A DNA stretch of 34,281 nucleotides. It comes from Betaproteobacteria bacterium (GTDB lineage: Bacteria; Pseudomonadota; Gammaproteobacteria; Burkholderiales; SG8-39). The position numbers were made by a program, and so were the translations under genes. The notes under the pieces were generated by a model that made no database searches, was not told the origin of the DNA, and saw only the letters and a program-made list of their open reading frames with translations. Location of the stretch: assembly GCA_009693235.1 (NCBI GenBank), contig SHXR01000051.1:1-34281 (forward strand), in the 5' to 3' direction. Each line of letters begins with the position of its first letter. The stretch's first letter is position 1. Shown in pieces: positions 17,429 through 25,478 of the stretch.

Positions 17429-17631
17429 CTGATGGCTCGTGAATGGTTGGAGATCTCACTTGATATCGGCATGCGCGATTGCGAGTTGAAAATTGCACGG
17501 CATGGTTGTGCACCGGATGGCGACGCACAACGCGATGGCCGACCGGATCGGATCGATACCAGATCAGACCGCTGCTCGTGGTATTCGATCGCAGACCTGC
17601 TATGTTTAGCGAATAATGGAACAAGGGAGCT

Positions 17632-17663
17632 GGTTGGGGATGAAGGGGGCCCAACCCCTTCAT
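17632..17663 (+). other. two mutually exclusive hairpins in a 345-bp gene-free leader
   Basis: The gap from 17429 to 17773 has no supported gene. Inside it, GGTTGGG (17632-17638) can pair with CCCAACC (17650-17656), while ATGAAGGGG (17640-17648) can pair with CCCCTTCAT (17655-17663). The two stems share bases and cannot coexist. Neither is followed by a T-run. This could be an attenuator-like switch for the Bug gene at 17774, or chance in GC-rich DNA. Confidence 0.35.
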
Positions 17664-17694
17664 TGCCCCTCGTAACTCCCCGAAAAATTTGGTC

Positions 17695-17726
17695 ACGCTG
17701 ATTGCGCGAAATAACTTAATCAGCGT
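17695..17726 (+). promoter_or_regulatory. operator-like 9-bp inverted repeat over a weak promoter
   Basis: ACGCTGATT (17695-17703) is repeated exactly as its complement AATCAGCGT (17718-17726). It overlaps a weak sigma70-like arrangement, TTGGTC at 17689-17694, a 17-bp spacer and TAACTT at 17712-17717. It lies 48 bp before the start codon of the Bug gene at 17774. Placement between and around the promoter boxes suits a repressor or activator site; no regulator gene is adjacent. Confidence 0.35.
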
Positions 17727-17773
17727 TTCCTGAGGTATCCGCTAATGATTACGTGGTAGTTTGCGAGGACATC

Positions 17774-18742
17774 ATGTTTGCTCAACCATTGCGTTTGATC
17801 CTCTTCGTTACCGGCCTTCTGATGGGTTCGGTCGTGTTCGCACAGGCTTATCCCAATCGGCCGATCAAGCTGATCGTGGGCTTTCCGCCCGGTGGATCGG
17901 GCGATTTTCTGACGCGGCTGATGGCCGATGAGATGACGCGTGAGCTCGGTGTCACGGTGGTGGTCGACAATCGCCCAGGTGCTGGCGCGACCATTGCTGC
18001 CGATGCAGTCGCGAAGGCGGCGCCTGACGGCTATACGCTGCTCAATGGCGGCCACCAAACAATCAGCAAAGAGCTTTACAAGAAACTCCCCTACGATCCG
18101 GACCGCGATCTTGCCGCCATCTGCAAGGTTGCGACCGGTACGACAGTCTTGGTGGTGAATCAAAACTCGCCGTTCCAAACGCTGAAGGACCTCATCGCCC
18201 ATGCCAAAGCGAATCCAGGGAAGCTTTTCTCCGCATCGGCCGGGTTCGGCTCGGCGCCCTATCTCGCCTCGGTGCAGTTCGAGGCCGCGGCGGGCATTCA
18301 ATTCACCACGGTGCAATACAAGGGCGGTGGACCGGCGGCCCAATCGCTGCTCACAGGCGACACGCAAGTGATGTTCGCTACCTCACCCACGGTCATGGGG
18401 TTCATCAAGGCAAACCGCATGCGTCCGCTCATCGTGAGCAAGCAACACCCGTCTCCCGCCATCTCTGGGATTCCCGGTGCACTCGAGGCGGGCCTTGCCG
18501 ACTACGAATCCACCTTCTGGTTTGGTCTCTTCGCGCCTTCCGGAACGCCGGCGCCCATCATCGCGCGCTTGCATGCGGCGGCGGCGAAGTCGCTCGCAAA
18601 GCCTGAAATACGCGAGCGGATTATTTCGCAAGGCATGGACGCGACGCCGTCGACATCGCCCGCGGCGTTTGAAGCCGATATCCGGGACGAGGCGCCGCTA
18701 TGGGAACGCACCATCCGCAGGCTGGGTGTAAAGGTTGAGTAG
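17774..18742 (+). CDS. Bug-family substrate-binding protein
   Basis: A 322-residue periplasmic binding protein. The ATG at 17774 (GAGG five bases upstream) starts the signal peptide MFAQPLRLILFVTGLLMGSV, cleaved after VFAQ before AYPNRPIKLIVGFPPGG; an ATG at 17753 would add seven residues. Family marks are DNRPGAGATIAADAVAKAAP, LFSASAGFGSAPYLASVQFE, TVQYKGGGPAAQSLLTGDTQ and the C-terminal RRLGVKVE. The usual NYGS segment is replaced by FSASAGFGS, a mild departure in the ligand-cradling loop. It converges with the UbiD-like gene at 18753, ten bases away. It has a long structured upstream region of its own and is likely regulated separately. Confidence 0.9.
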   Translation: MFAQPLRLILFVTGLLMGSVVFAQAYPNRPIKLIVGFPPGGSGDFLTRLMADEMTRELGVTVVVDNRPGAGATIAADAVAKAAPDGYTLLNGGHQTISKELYKKLPYDPDRDLAAICKVATGTTVLVVNQNSPFQTLKDLIAHAKANPGKLFSASAGFGSAPYLASVQFEAAAGIQFTTVQYKGGGPAAQSLLTGDTQVMFATSPTVMGFIKANRMRPLIVSKQHPSPAISGIPGALEAGLADYESTFWFGLFAPSGTPAPIIARLHAAAAKSLAKPEIRERIISQGMDATPSTSPAAFEADIRDEAPLWERTIRRLGVKVE

Positions 18743-18752
18743 CGTTCGATAT

Positions 18753-20177
18753 TTAACCCGGCCGCAGTACGCCTAGCCACTTCTCTTCGATCGCACGGGC
18801 TTCGTCGATCGATAACGCCGAGGGCTTGGGAAATTCGTCGCGCCATGCATAAGGGCGCGTCGCATCCAGAATGAGTTTCGAATTCGAGGTGACGCCGCGC
18901 GCCTTATCGCTTGGGGCGATGCGCGGATCGAGGCTGGAGCTCCAACCATTCCGCACGATATCCACGGCTTCGGCAGGCTCACACCGCGTTGCGATCGCCC
19001 ACATCACGTCGTTCATATTTGACGGATCGATGTCGTCATCCACAACAACCACGATGCGCCCCATATAAGCGTTGCCCGCAGCAATCATCGCCGCGCGCTT
19101 GGCGTGACCATCGTAACGTTGCTTGAGCGAGACGACTGTCATGAGCGACGACACATGCTGCCAGACGCCGGCGATATCGGTGATATTTGCCGCTTCAAGA
19201 TTCGCCCAGATGCCCCCGGCACGAAATGGCAGGCCGACGTGAAAGCGCGGCGGTTTCAGCGGCGGGGAACCCAGCAGGATCGGATCATTGCGATAGTGCA
19301 GCGCGCGAACTGCCATGATCGCGCCGGGCCGTTGATCGGCCGCGTAGTAGCCGGTGAACTCGCCGAACGGCCCTTCCGGCAGTGTCTCGTCTGCCATCGG
19401 GATGAGTTCGCCTTCCAAGACGATCTCGGCATGCGCGGGGATCGGCAACCCGGTATGCGGGCCCGGCACGATTTCAACCGGTGCCTCACGAATCCCGCCG
19501 GCGAAATCCAGTTCACCGACCCCGAGCGGCAGCGATTCAAAGCCCGCAACGAATAGCGCGGGATCGTCGCCATTCACCACCGCGATCGGACATGATTTAC
19601 CGGCATCCCAATATTTCTTCGCGATGATTGCGCCATGCCGGCCCAAGTGATCGAACTGCACGGTCACCCGATTGCGGGTATGCACTTGCACACGATAGAT
19701 GGAAGCGGTGATCCAACCGGTATCCGGATCGCGCAGGATGACGATGCTGCCCGAACCAATGTATGGACCACCATCGTCGCGATGCCACACCGGTGCGGGG
19801 ATTCTCGCCAGATCGACGTCGTCGCCATCGGAACTGTTTTCCAGAAACTCGGCTTGTTTCACTTCGACCGGACGGATCGGTTTGAGCTGCTGGCGTTTGC
19901 GCATCCACGCACGCAGCGCATCAAGCGGCCGGAGCCTCGGATCAATCCCAAGCGCCAGCGCCGCGCGTTCCGGTGCCATCAACGGATTGGTGAATACGCG
20001 AAAGCCGCGTGAAAACCCTTTGAGGTCATCGAACAGCAGCGCCGGCGTATCCACTAGCCCGGCCGCAATCTCGGTGATGCCGCCCAGTTCCAGATGCGGA
20101 TCGGCGCCCGAAACGCGACGGAGCGTACTAAATTGTTCAACGCTTGCGATGAACGCGCGCAGATCCGGAAACGCCAT
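18753..20177 (-). CDS. UbiD-family (prenylated-FMN) decarboxylase, second copy
   Basis: A 474-residue UbiD-family enzyme, clearly different from the one at 5827 in length and sequence. Catalytic residues fit the family: Arg162 in TASIYRVQVHT, and Glu268 and Glu273 in LPEGPFGEFTGYYA. VVVVDDDIDPSNMNDVMWAI and SKLILDATRP near the C-terminus are also typical. It is the last gene of the minus-strand cassette and starts ten bases after the luciferase-like gene ends. Association with a flavin monooxygenase and a TauD-type dioxygenase suggests removal of a carboxylate after or before oxidation. No ubiX is in the window. Substrate unknown. Confidence 0.9.
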   Translation of the reverse strand: MAFPDLRAFIASVEQFSTLRRVSGADPHLELGGITEIAAGLVDTPALLFDDLKGFSRGFRVFTNPLMAPERAALALGIDPRLRPLDALRAWMRKRQQLKPIRPVEVKQAEFLENSSDGDDVDLARIPAPVWHRDDGGPYIGSGSIVILRDPDTGWITASIYRVQVHTRNRVTVQFDHLGRHGAIIAKKYWDAGKSCPIAVVNGDDPALFVAGFESLPLGVGELDFAGGIREAPVEIVPGPHTGLPIPAHAEIVLEGELIPMADETLPEGPFGEFTGYYAADQRPGAIMAVRALHYRNDPILLGSPPLKPPRFHVGLPFRAGGIWANLEAANITDIAGVWQHVSSLMTVVSLKQRYDGHAKRAAMIAAGNAYMGRIVVVVDDDIDPSNMNDVMWAIATRCEPAEAVDIVRNGWSSSLDPRIAPSDKARGVTSNSKLILDATRPYAWRDEFPKPSALSIDEARAIEEKWLGVLRPG

Positions 20178-20187
20178 GCCGGCGCGT

Positions 20188-21138
20188 CTACGCTGTCATC
20201 ACGGCGGGCAGCACATCTTTCGTGAAGCGTTCGAGATGCCCTGGCTGATCCGGCCCGCCAAACCGTACGACGATCGTCTTCGCACCGGCGGCAGCATAAG
20301 CCTTCAACCACGCGATGCAGGTGCTTGCGTTACCGGCACACAGACTCTGCCGATTTTTTTGCACATCATACGGGCTCGCGTAGTAGTTTTCGATAAAGGC
20401 GCGCAGTTCGTCACCGGCCCGCGAGACATCGGCATTCACATTGATCGTCGTGTAGGCGGCATGGTGAATTGTCGCCGGATCGCGGCCCACCTCTTTGCAT
20501 AGAACCGCAAGCCGCGCCAAGCCTGCCGCATAAACGTCTGGCGACGGTGCGTTCGGCAGCCAGCCATCACCCAGTTGCGCGACGCGCCGCAGTGGATTTT
20601 CGGTATGCCCAGCCAGCCAGAAGCGCGGTCCGCCTGGTTGTGGTGGGCGCAATCCAAGCGTCACATTGTCCAACTCGAAGTAACGGCCCTTATGCGTCAC
20701 CGGTTGCCCCGACCATAAGCGGCGCAACAGCGCGAGCGTTTCTTCGAAGCGGCCGATGCGCTGCACGTGTGGGACACCGCACGCCTGAAACTCGCGTGTG
20801 ATGGCATCACCCTTGCTCGCGATACCCAGCCCTAGTACCAGCCGCCCATTGGCAATCAGATCGACATTCGCAATCTCATTGGCAAGCACCACCGGCTGCC
20901 GTAGCGCGGGCAACAGAATGGCCGTGCCAAGCCGCACACGGCGCGTTCGCGCAGCCACCGCCGCCAAGGTGGTCAATGCCTCAAGACGTGGCCTTGCCAG
21001 CACACTGTCACCCACCCACACGGAATCGAACCCGGCCGCTTCGGCTTGTTCGGCCAGCGCGAAGATCTGCGGGAAATCAGGACCGGCCGCCGACATGACT
21101 TGTTCACGGGTAGGCAGCAGATAACCGATCGCTGGCAT
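20188..21138 (-). CDS. LLM-class (luciferase-like) flavin-dependent oxidoreductase
   Basis: A 316-residue bacterial-luciferase-fold protein, which uses reduced FMN or F420 for monooxygenation or hydride transfer. The ATG at 21138 is preceded by AAGGAGCG; the frame extends further but the extra 34 residues do not fit the fold. Diagnostic stretches are AEQAEAAGFDSVWVGDSVL, TRRVRLGTAILLPALRQPVV and NGRLVLGLGIASKGD, followed by GRFEETLALLRRLWSGQPVT. It lies between the dioxygenase (16 bp upstream) and the UbiD-like gene (10 bp downstream), so it is surely co-transcribed with them. In betaproteobacteria FMN is the more likely cofactor. Reaction unknown. Confidence 0.9.
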   Translation of the reverse strand: MPAIGYLLPTREQVMSAAGPDFPQIFALAEQAEAAGFDSVWVGDSVLARPRLEALTTLAAVAARTRRVRLGTAILLPALRQPVVLANEIANVDLIANGRLVLGLGIASKGDAITREFQACGVPHVQRIGRFEETLALLRRLWSGQPVTHKGRYFELDNVTLGLRPPQPGGPRFWLAGHTENPLRRVAQLGDGWLPNAPSPDVYAAGLARLAVLCKEVGRDPATIHHAAYTTINVNADVSRAGDELRAFIENYYASPYDVQKNRQSLCAGNASTCIAWLKAYAAAGAKTIVVRFGGPDQPGHLERFTKDVLPAVMTA

Positions 21139-21154
21139 TGGCGAGCGCTCCTTT

Positions 21155-22027
21155 TTAGTTGGCTGGGAAGAACCGATTCGCCATGACCTGGCAGCGCTTG
21201 ATGAGACGATGCTCGTTGGGACCGTAATCGGCAACCGCATTATGGATCGTACCGATATCTTCCCAAATCATCAGATCGCCTTCCTGCCAGCGATGGGTGT
21301 AGCGAAATTTTTGCTGCAGCTGATGCTCGAACAGGAACGCGAGCATCGCATCGCTCTCCGGTTCGGGCAGCTCGTTGATGCGCATCGAATAACCGGGATT
21401 CGCATAGAGTACCTGGCGCCCGGTGAGTGGATGGGTAAGAAAAATAGGATGCGAGACGGGCGGCCTTGCCTTGCGTTGCACCTCGGTGAGCGGCGGGCGC
21501 TTGCTGCCCTTCTCCCGGCGCATCATTTCCCAGAATTTATTGAAGCCGTGCAAGACCGTCATGCCCGCGAGGCGCTCTTTCAGATCTGCAGGAAGATCGT
21601 CATACGCCGCCTGCATATTGCTGAATTCGGTGGCGCCGAGCGCGCGGCCATCACGAAACGGGATGCGAATACCGTACAGCACATTGGCGAACGCAATGGT
21701 CTTGCTGTACGACATGTCCGTGTGCCACGACTGGCCGGCATCGGCGAAACCGATCGGCTTACCGCTTTCGACGATATTCGACAACGTCATCACCTCGGGA
21801 ATACCCGGTTCCTGATACGCGCTCGCCACATTGATCTCAAGATCGCCGAACCGCGCGCTGAAATCAGCGAGTTGCCGGGCCGTCAAGGTCTGCCGGGGAA
21901 AGCGCAGCACGCCGTATTCGCCGAGTGCCTTAAAAATCGCGTCGACTCCAGCCTCGTCAAGGCGTCGCGACAGATCGACGCCTTCAATCGCCGCCCCCAG
22001 CGTTTCCCCACTGCCGATTACCTTCAT
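21155..22027 (-). CDS. TauD/TfdA-family Fe(II)/2-oxoglutarate dioxygenase
   Basis: A 290-residue 2-oxoglutarate-dependent oxygenase. The iron-binding triad is visible: His102 and Asp104 in QSWHTDMSY, and His262 in IWEDIGTIHNAVADYG. Arg274 or Arg278 is placed to bind 2-oxoglutarate. The start at 22027 has GAGG seven bases upstream and begins with the usual SGETLGAAIEGVDLS; ATGs at 22045 and 22057 are alternatives. Relatives hydroxylate taurine, alkyl sulfates, phenoxyacetates or phosphonates, often releasing a leaving group. It is separated from the MetE-like gene by about 210 bp, where I see no gene, so a promoter may lie there. Confidence 0.9.
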   Translation of the reverse strand: MKVIGSGETLGAAIEGVDLSRRLDEAGVDAIFKALGEYGVLRFPRQTLTARQLADFSARFGDLEINVASAYQEPGIPEVMTLSNIVESGKPIGFADAGQSWHTDMSYSKTIAFANVLYGIRIPFRDGRALGATEFSNMQAAYDDLPADLKERLAGMTVLHGFNKFWEMMRREKGSKRPPLTEVQRKARPPVSHPIFLTHPLTGRQVLYANPGYSMRINELPEPESDAMLAFLFEHQLQQKFRYTHRWQEGDLMIWEDIGTIHNAVADYGPNEHRLIKRCQVMANRFFPAN

Positions 22028-22239
22028 ATTGCCTCGCCGCGCCATCGTCCGTGCCATAGTGTAGTGCGTTGAGTCTTCTAGCGAGTCCGCGCGCTTTCCA
22101 CTACAGTCCGCCCCTTCGCGCATTGGAGGACACGCCCTTGGAGTCAGGACTTCACACCGATCATAACGACCTAGCGGCCAAACGGGCCGGGCCGTCGTGC
22201 TCGATGCTAGGCGCAGCAACGCGATCTTCCCGGTACCGA

Positions 22240-23415
22240 TCAATCTCCTTGACCGGCCGGAATCAAGGACCACTGCGGATCGGCAAGCCTGCAGTGCCGT
22301 TCCGGCAATCCCAGTTCTTGGCGGATGATATTGGTCCCGAGCACGATGCTGGCCATCTTGTACAAGGCATGCCGGCGGCTCATCCCTTCGCGGCCGAATC
22401 CGCAATCGCTCGTGATCACCAATCGCTCGGCCGGAATGTACTTGAGCGCCTTGCGAATGACCGCGGCGACATCTTCCGGCGTCTCGACCTGCAAGGTGCG
22501 ATGATTTACCACCCCAATCGCGATCTTCTTGCCGGTGATGATCTTGCCGATCAGTTCCAGGTTCTCACCGCTGTTGTCGACCACTTCGAAGGTGAGCACG
22601 TCGCATGCGAGCTTGTTCATGTCTTCCAGCACCGGCGCGTAGCTCATCGGCCGCGCGAATGAACGCTGCGCCGCCGGGTTGCCCCAGCAGGTATGGCACC
22701 AGACTTCCGTCTTCTCGGCGAGCATTCTTGCGGTGCGGTTGAACACATCGATATAGAAGTCCTGCGGGAATACGTCGGCCCGCTGCTTGTAGTGCGCACG
22801 ATGTATCCACGGTTCCTCGATCTGGATCACCGGACAACCCGCGTTCGCCAACTCCATGAATTCGGCATTCAGCACATCCGCAATATCGAAAATCAGCTCG
22901 CCACGATCCTTGTAGTGCTTGTTCAACATGCCGCCTTCCACGACTTCGGCCGTTGCGGCGCCGAATTTCACCGGCTTGTCGGTGAGACGCTGCGCCACTT
23001 TCCAGAGCGGCGTGAACTCGAGGGTGCCACGCGTGATCTTGTCGGTGATCACCGGTGGCGTCACGCATTCGGAGAAATCACGCATGATGCTGCCCGGCCG
23101 TGCGGCGCTCGCGTAACGCCCGATCAGATCAACGCCTGATACGCCACCCAACCGCTGCGCGGTGTAGAGAATCCATGAACGGCCACCGACCTCGTTATCG
23201 AAGCGATTATCGCCATCGGTGAGGATGTCCAGACCCGCGCGCTCCTGATCGCGCAGCATGGATGACACCGCGTCGGTGTACTGCTCTTGAAAGTCGATGT
23301 TCGACAGCGCAACGCGAAACACACGGCCGTTCAAACCCTCCCGATACCAATGCGGCCTGGGCAGGGAGCCTGTGATGGTGGTGGGTAGAAGCAGATCTTT
23401 CGTTGCGCCATACAT
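22240..23415 (-). CDS. MetE-like zinc-dependent alkyl/methyltransferase (C-terminal domain only)
   Basis: A 391-residue protein of the cobalamin-independent methionine synthase C-terminal family. It is half the length of true MetE and lacks its N-terminal domain. The barrel begins LLLPTTITGSLPRPHWYREG and includes GLDILTDGDNRFDN. The zinc site is the His-X-Cys...Cys arrangement: His241 and Cys243 in EVWCHTCWGNP, and Cys338 in LVITSDCGFGRE. The same arrangement occurs in MetE and in epoxyalkane:coenzyme M transferase. Single-domain forms move methyl or alkyl groups to thiols and are often mislabelled methionine synthases. It sits ten bases after the dehydrogenase gene, in a catabolic cassette, so a role in demethylation or thiol conjugation is plausible but inferred. 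Confidence 0.85.
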   Translation of the reverse strand: MYGATKDLLLPTTITGSLPRPHWYREGLNGRVFRVALSNIDFQEQYTDAVSSMLRDQERAGLDILTDGDNRFDNEVGGRSWILYTAQRLGGVSGVDLIGRYASAARPGSIMRDFSECVTPPVITDKITRGTLEFTPLWKVAQRLTDKPVKFGAATAEVVEGGMLNKHYKDRGELIFDIADVLNAEFMELANAGCPVIQIEEPWIHRAHYKQRADVFPQDFYIDVFNRTARMLAEKTEVWCHTCWGNPAAQRSFARPMSYAPVLEDMNKLACDVLTFEVVDNSGENLELIGKIITGKKIAIGVVNHRTLQVETPEDVAAVIRKALKYIPAERLVITSDCGFGREGMSRRHALYKMASIVLGTNIIRQELGLPERHCRLADPQWSLIPAGQGD

Positions 23416-23425
23416 TGTGAACCCC

Positions 23426-24352
23426 CTATTTGGATTGCCCGCGCGCCATGCGCTCGGCTTCTAGCAGCCGATCCATTTCAAGATAAAGCGTCGTGAAATC
23501 GCGCTCGCCCATCCCTTCATTCATCGCGCGATCGAGCAGTGATGCGGTCAACGGGCCGAACACACCGGGTCGCCCAAGATCCGCAGCCAAGTCGGCGGCC
23601 ATGCCAAGATCCTTCGCAAGATTGGCGACCCGCGAACGACCATCGAACTTGCCGGACAGGATGTGATTGGGAAACCGCGCCTCGCTGATGTAACTCCGCG
23701 CATTGCCCGCGTTGATCACATCGATCATCGGCTTGAGATCAATACCCGCCCGCGCGGCGAGGCGCCCGGCTTCGCTCAACACAAAGAAATTGGCGTGGCA
23801 CACCATATTGTGGATGAGCTTCATCGTGTGACCGGCACCGCTCGGTCCGACATGAAAAATCCGCGTCGCAATCGCATCCAGCATCGGGCGGCAACGATCA
23901 AGCGTCGCCGCATCGCCGCCGAACATCAAGGTGAGCATGCCGGCGTCGGCACCGACTGCGCCACCGCTTATGCCGGCATCGAGATAGTCGCGGCCACGGT
24001 CCCGGGCGATCTTGACCAGCCGGCCGGTTTCCTGCGGGTCTGAAGTGGTGAGATCAATGATCACCTGACCGCGCCGGTCCGCCGCGAGCAATCCTTGTGG
24101 ACCACTCAAACATGCCTCGATCTCTTTGGAACTTGGGACGACGAAAATGACGACCTCGCACTGCTCGGCCATGCGATTGGGCGGCGCGAACGCCACCGCG
24201 GACGAAAACCCGTTCGCGCTTTCAGGACGAACATCCCACAGAGCGGCGAGCCGCTCTTTCTTGTCGAGATTGAGCGCAATGCCCCGCCCCATTTGCCCAA
24301 GACCAATGACGCCAACGGTACGACTTGCGGTGCTCGGTTGCCTCGTGCTCAT
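23426..24352 (-). CDS. 3-hydroxyisobutyrate dehydrogenase-family NAD(P)-dependent oxidoreductase
   Basis: A 308-residue beta-hydroxyacid dehydrogenase. The Rossmann glycine motif is GVIGLGQMGRG (14-24). The substrate-binding motif DAGISGGAVGADAG starts at 125, and the catalytic Lys178 lies in GAGHTMKLIHNMV. Relatives oxidise 3-hydroxyisobutyrate, reduce tartronate semialdehyde or act on other beta-hydroxyacids. The ATG comes four bases after the stop of the Bug gene ending at 24357, so both are in one transcript. This supports import and oxidation of a hydroxyacid, or processing of a product of the later enzymes. Confidence 0.9.
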   Translation of the reverse strand: MSTRQPSTASRTVGVIGLGQMGRGIALNLDKKERLAALWDVRPESANGFSSAVAFAPPNRMAEQCEVVIFVVPSSKEIEACLSGPQGLLAADRRGQVIIDLTTSDPQETGRLVKIARDRGRDYLDAGISGGAVGADAGMLTLMFGGDAATLDRCRPMLDAIATRIFHVGPSGAGHTMKLIHNMVCHANFFVLSEAGRLAARAGIDLKPMIDVINAGNARSYISEARFPNHILSGKFDGRSRVANLAKDLGMAADLAADLGRPGVFGPLTASLLDRAMNEGMGERDFTTLYLEMDRLLEAERMARGQSK

Positions 24353-24356
24353 CGGA

Positions 24357-25334
24357 CTATTCCGCCTTGATGTCCGCCTGCCGGATCACATCGCCCCATC
24401 GCGCATGCTCGGTGCGAATGAACGCGGCGAATTCATCGGCAGTTGAAGTGTGGATGACCGCGCCGATCGCGGTAAACCGATCGATGATCTCTTTCGATTG
24501 CATGCCTTTCACCAAGGCTTCATTCATACGCGTCACCATCTCGCGCGTGAGCCCGGCAGGACCGCCGAGCCCAAACCAGGGTGAAGCGCTGACAGTGGGA
24601 TAGCCGGACTCAGCCACCGTCGGCACATCAGGCAGCAGTGGCGAGCGCTTGGGCGTCAACACTGCGATCGGTCGCAGCTTACCGGCCTTCACATTGGGTA
24701 ACGCGACCACCAATGAGCTTTGGAAATCGAGCAAGATCGCGCCGGCAAGCAAGTCCTGAATCTGTTGGGTGGCGCCCTTGTACGGCACATGCAACAACTT
24801 GATGCCTGCGGCCATCTGGAGCATTTCCGCGGCCAGATGCGGCACCGTTGCGACCCCGGGCGTACCAAAGGCAACCTTGCCGGCATTGGCCTTGGCAAAG
24901 GCAATCAACTCCGCAAGATTGTTCGCCGGCAAACTTGGATGGGCAACAATGAGCGGCGTCATCGACAACAGATTCGCGATCGGTGAAAAATCTTTCAACG
25001 CATCGAAGGGCACCTTGCCAAGATGCGGCGCGGTGGCAAGCGTGATTGCGGTAAGCCCGATGGTGTAACCATCCGCGGCCGATTTTGCGAGCACATCGAC
25101 ACCGATGGTGCCATTGCCACCGGGGCGATTCTCGACGATAACCGGCTGACCCAAGGCGTCGCTCAGAATCGTTGCGGCCGCCCGCCCCACGAGATCGGTG
25201 GGCCCGCCCGGTGGAAAAGGCACGATGAGGCGCATCGCCTTCGATGGCCACGCCTGGGCGAACGCCGTGTCGACACCAACCAATACCATGCTCGCCGCGA
25301 GCGCGCCAAAGGCGATACGAACGTAATTCCCCAC
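24357..25334 (-). CDS. Bug-family substrate-binding protein, first gene of the minus-strand cassette
   Basis: A 325-residue periplasmic binding protein starting with GTG at 25334. The start is fixed by GGAGGAG (complement of 25341-25347) six bases upstream and by the signal peptide that follows (AFGALAASMVLVGVDTAFAQ, cleaved before AWPSKAMRL). The open frame continues 100 codons further upstream, but that part overlaps the divergent promoter region and is not protein-like. Family marks are VPFPPGGPTDLVGRAAATIL, ENRPGGNGTIGVDVLAK, VAFGTPGVATVPHLAAEM, HVPYKGATQQIQDLLAG and KAGKLRPIAVLTP. It leads the set with the dehydrogenase, MetE-like, TauD, LLM and UbiD genes. Confidence 0.9.
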   Translation of the reverse strand: MGNYVRIAFGALAASMVLVGVDTAFAQAWPSKAMRLIVPFPPGGPTDLVGRAAATILSDALGQPVIVENRPGGNGTIGVDVLAKSAADGYTIGLTAITLATAPHLGKVPFDALKDFSPIANLLSMTPLIVAHPSLPANNLAELIAFAKANAGKVAFGTPGVATVPHLAAEMLQMAAGIKLLHVPYKGATQQIQDLLAGAILLDFQSSLVVALPNVKAGKLRPIAVLTPKRSPLLPDVPTVAESGYPTVSASPWFGLGGPAGLTREMVTRMNEALVKGMQSKEIIDRFTAIGAVIHTSTADEFAAFIRTEHARWGDVIRQADIKAE

Positions 25335-25417
25335 GGTCTGCTCCTCCAATGCGCTCACGAGACAATCGTCGGGTTGTACCACGAACCGTCGAGGCGCCCC
25401 CGTCCGTACGGAAGGGC

Positions 25418-25446
25418 TTGACGGTTGCAAACGCGACTCGTAGGCT
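25418..25446 (+). promoter_or_regulatory. sigma70-like promoter for the LLM-cupin-Bug operon
   Basis: TTGACG at 25418-25423, a 17-bp spacer and TAGGCT at 25441-25446 form a reasonable promoter. It would start RNA about 26 bases before the ATG at 25479. It lies in the divergent gap between the Bug gene at 24357 and the LLM gene. Confidence 0.45.
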
Positions 25447-25478
25447 CGATCGCGACGCCTCCCTTCAAGAAAGAGAAC

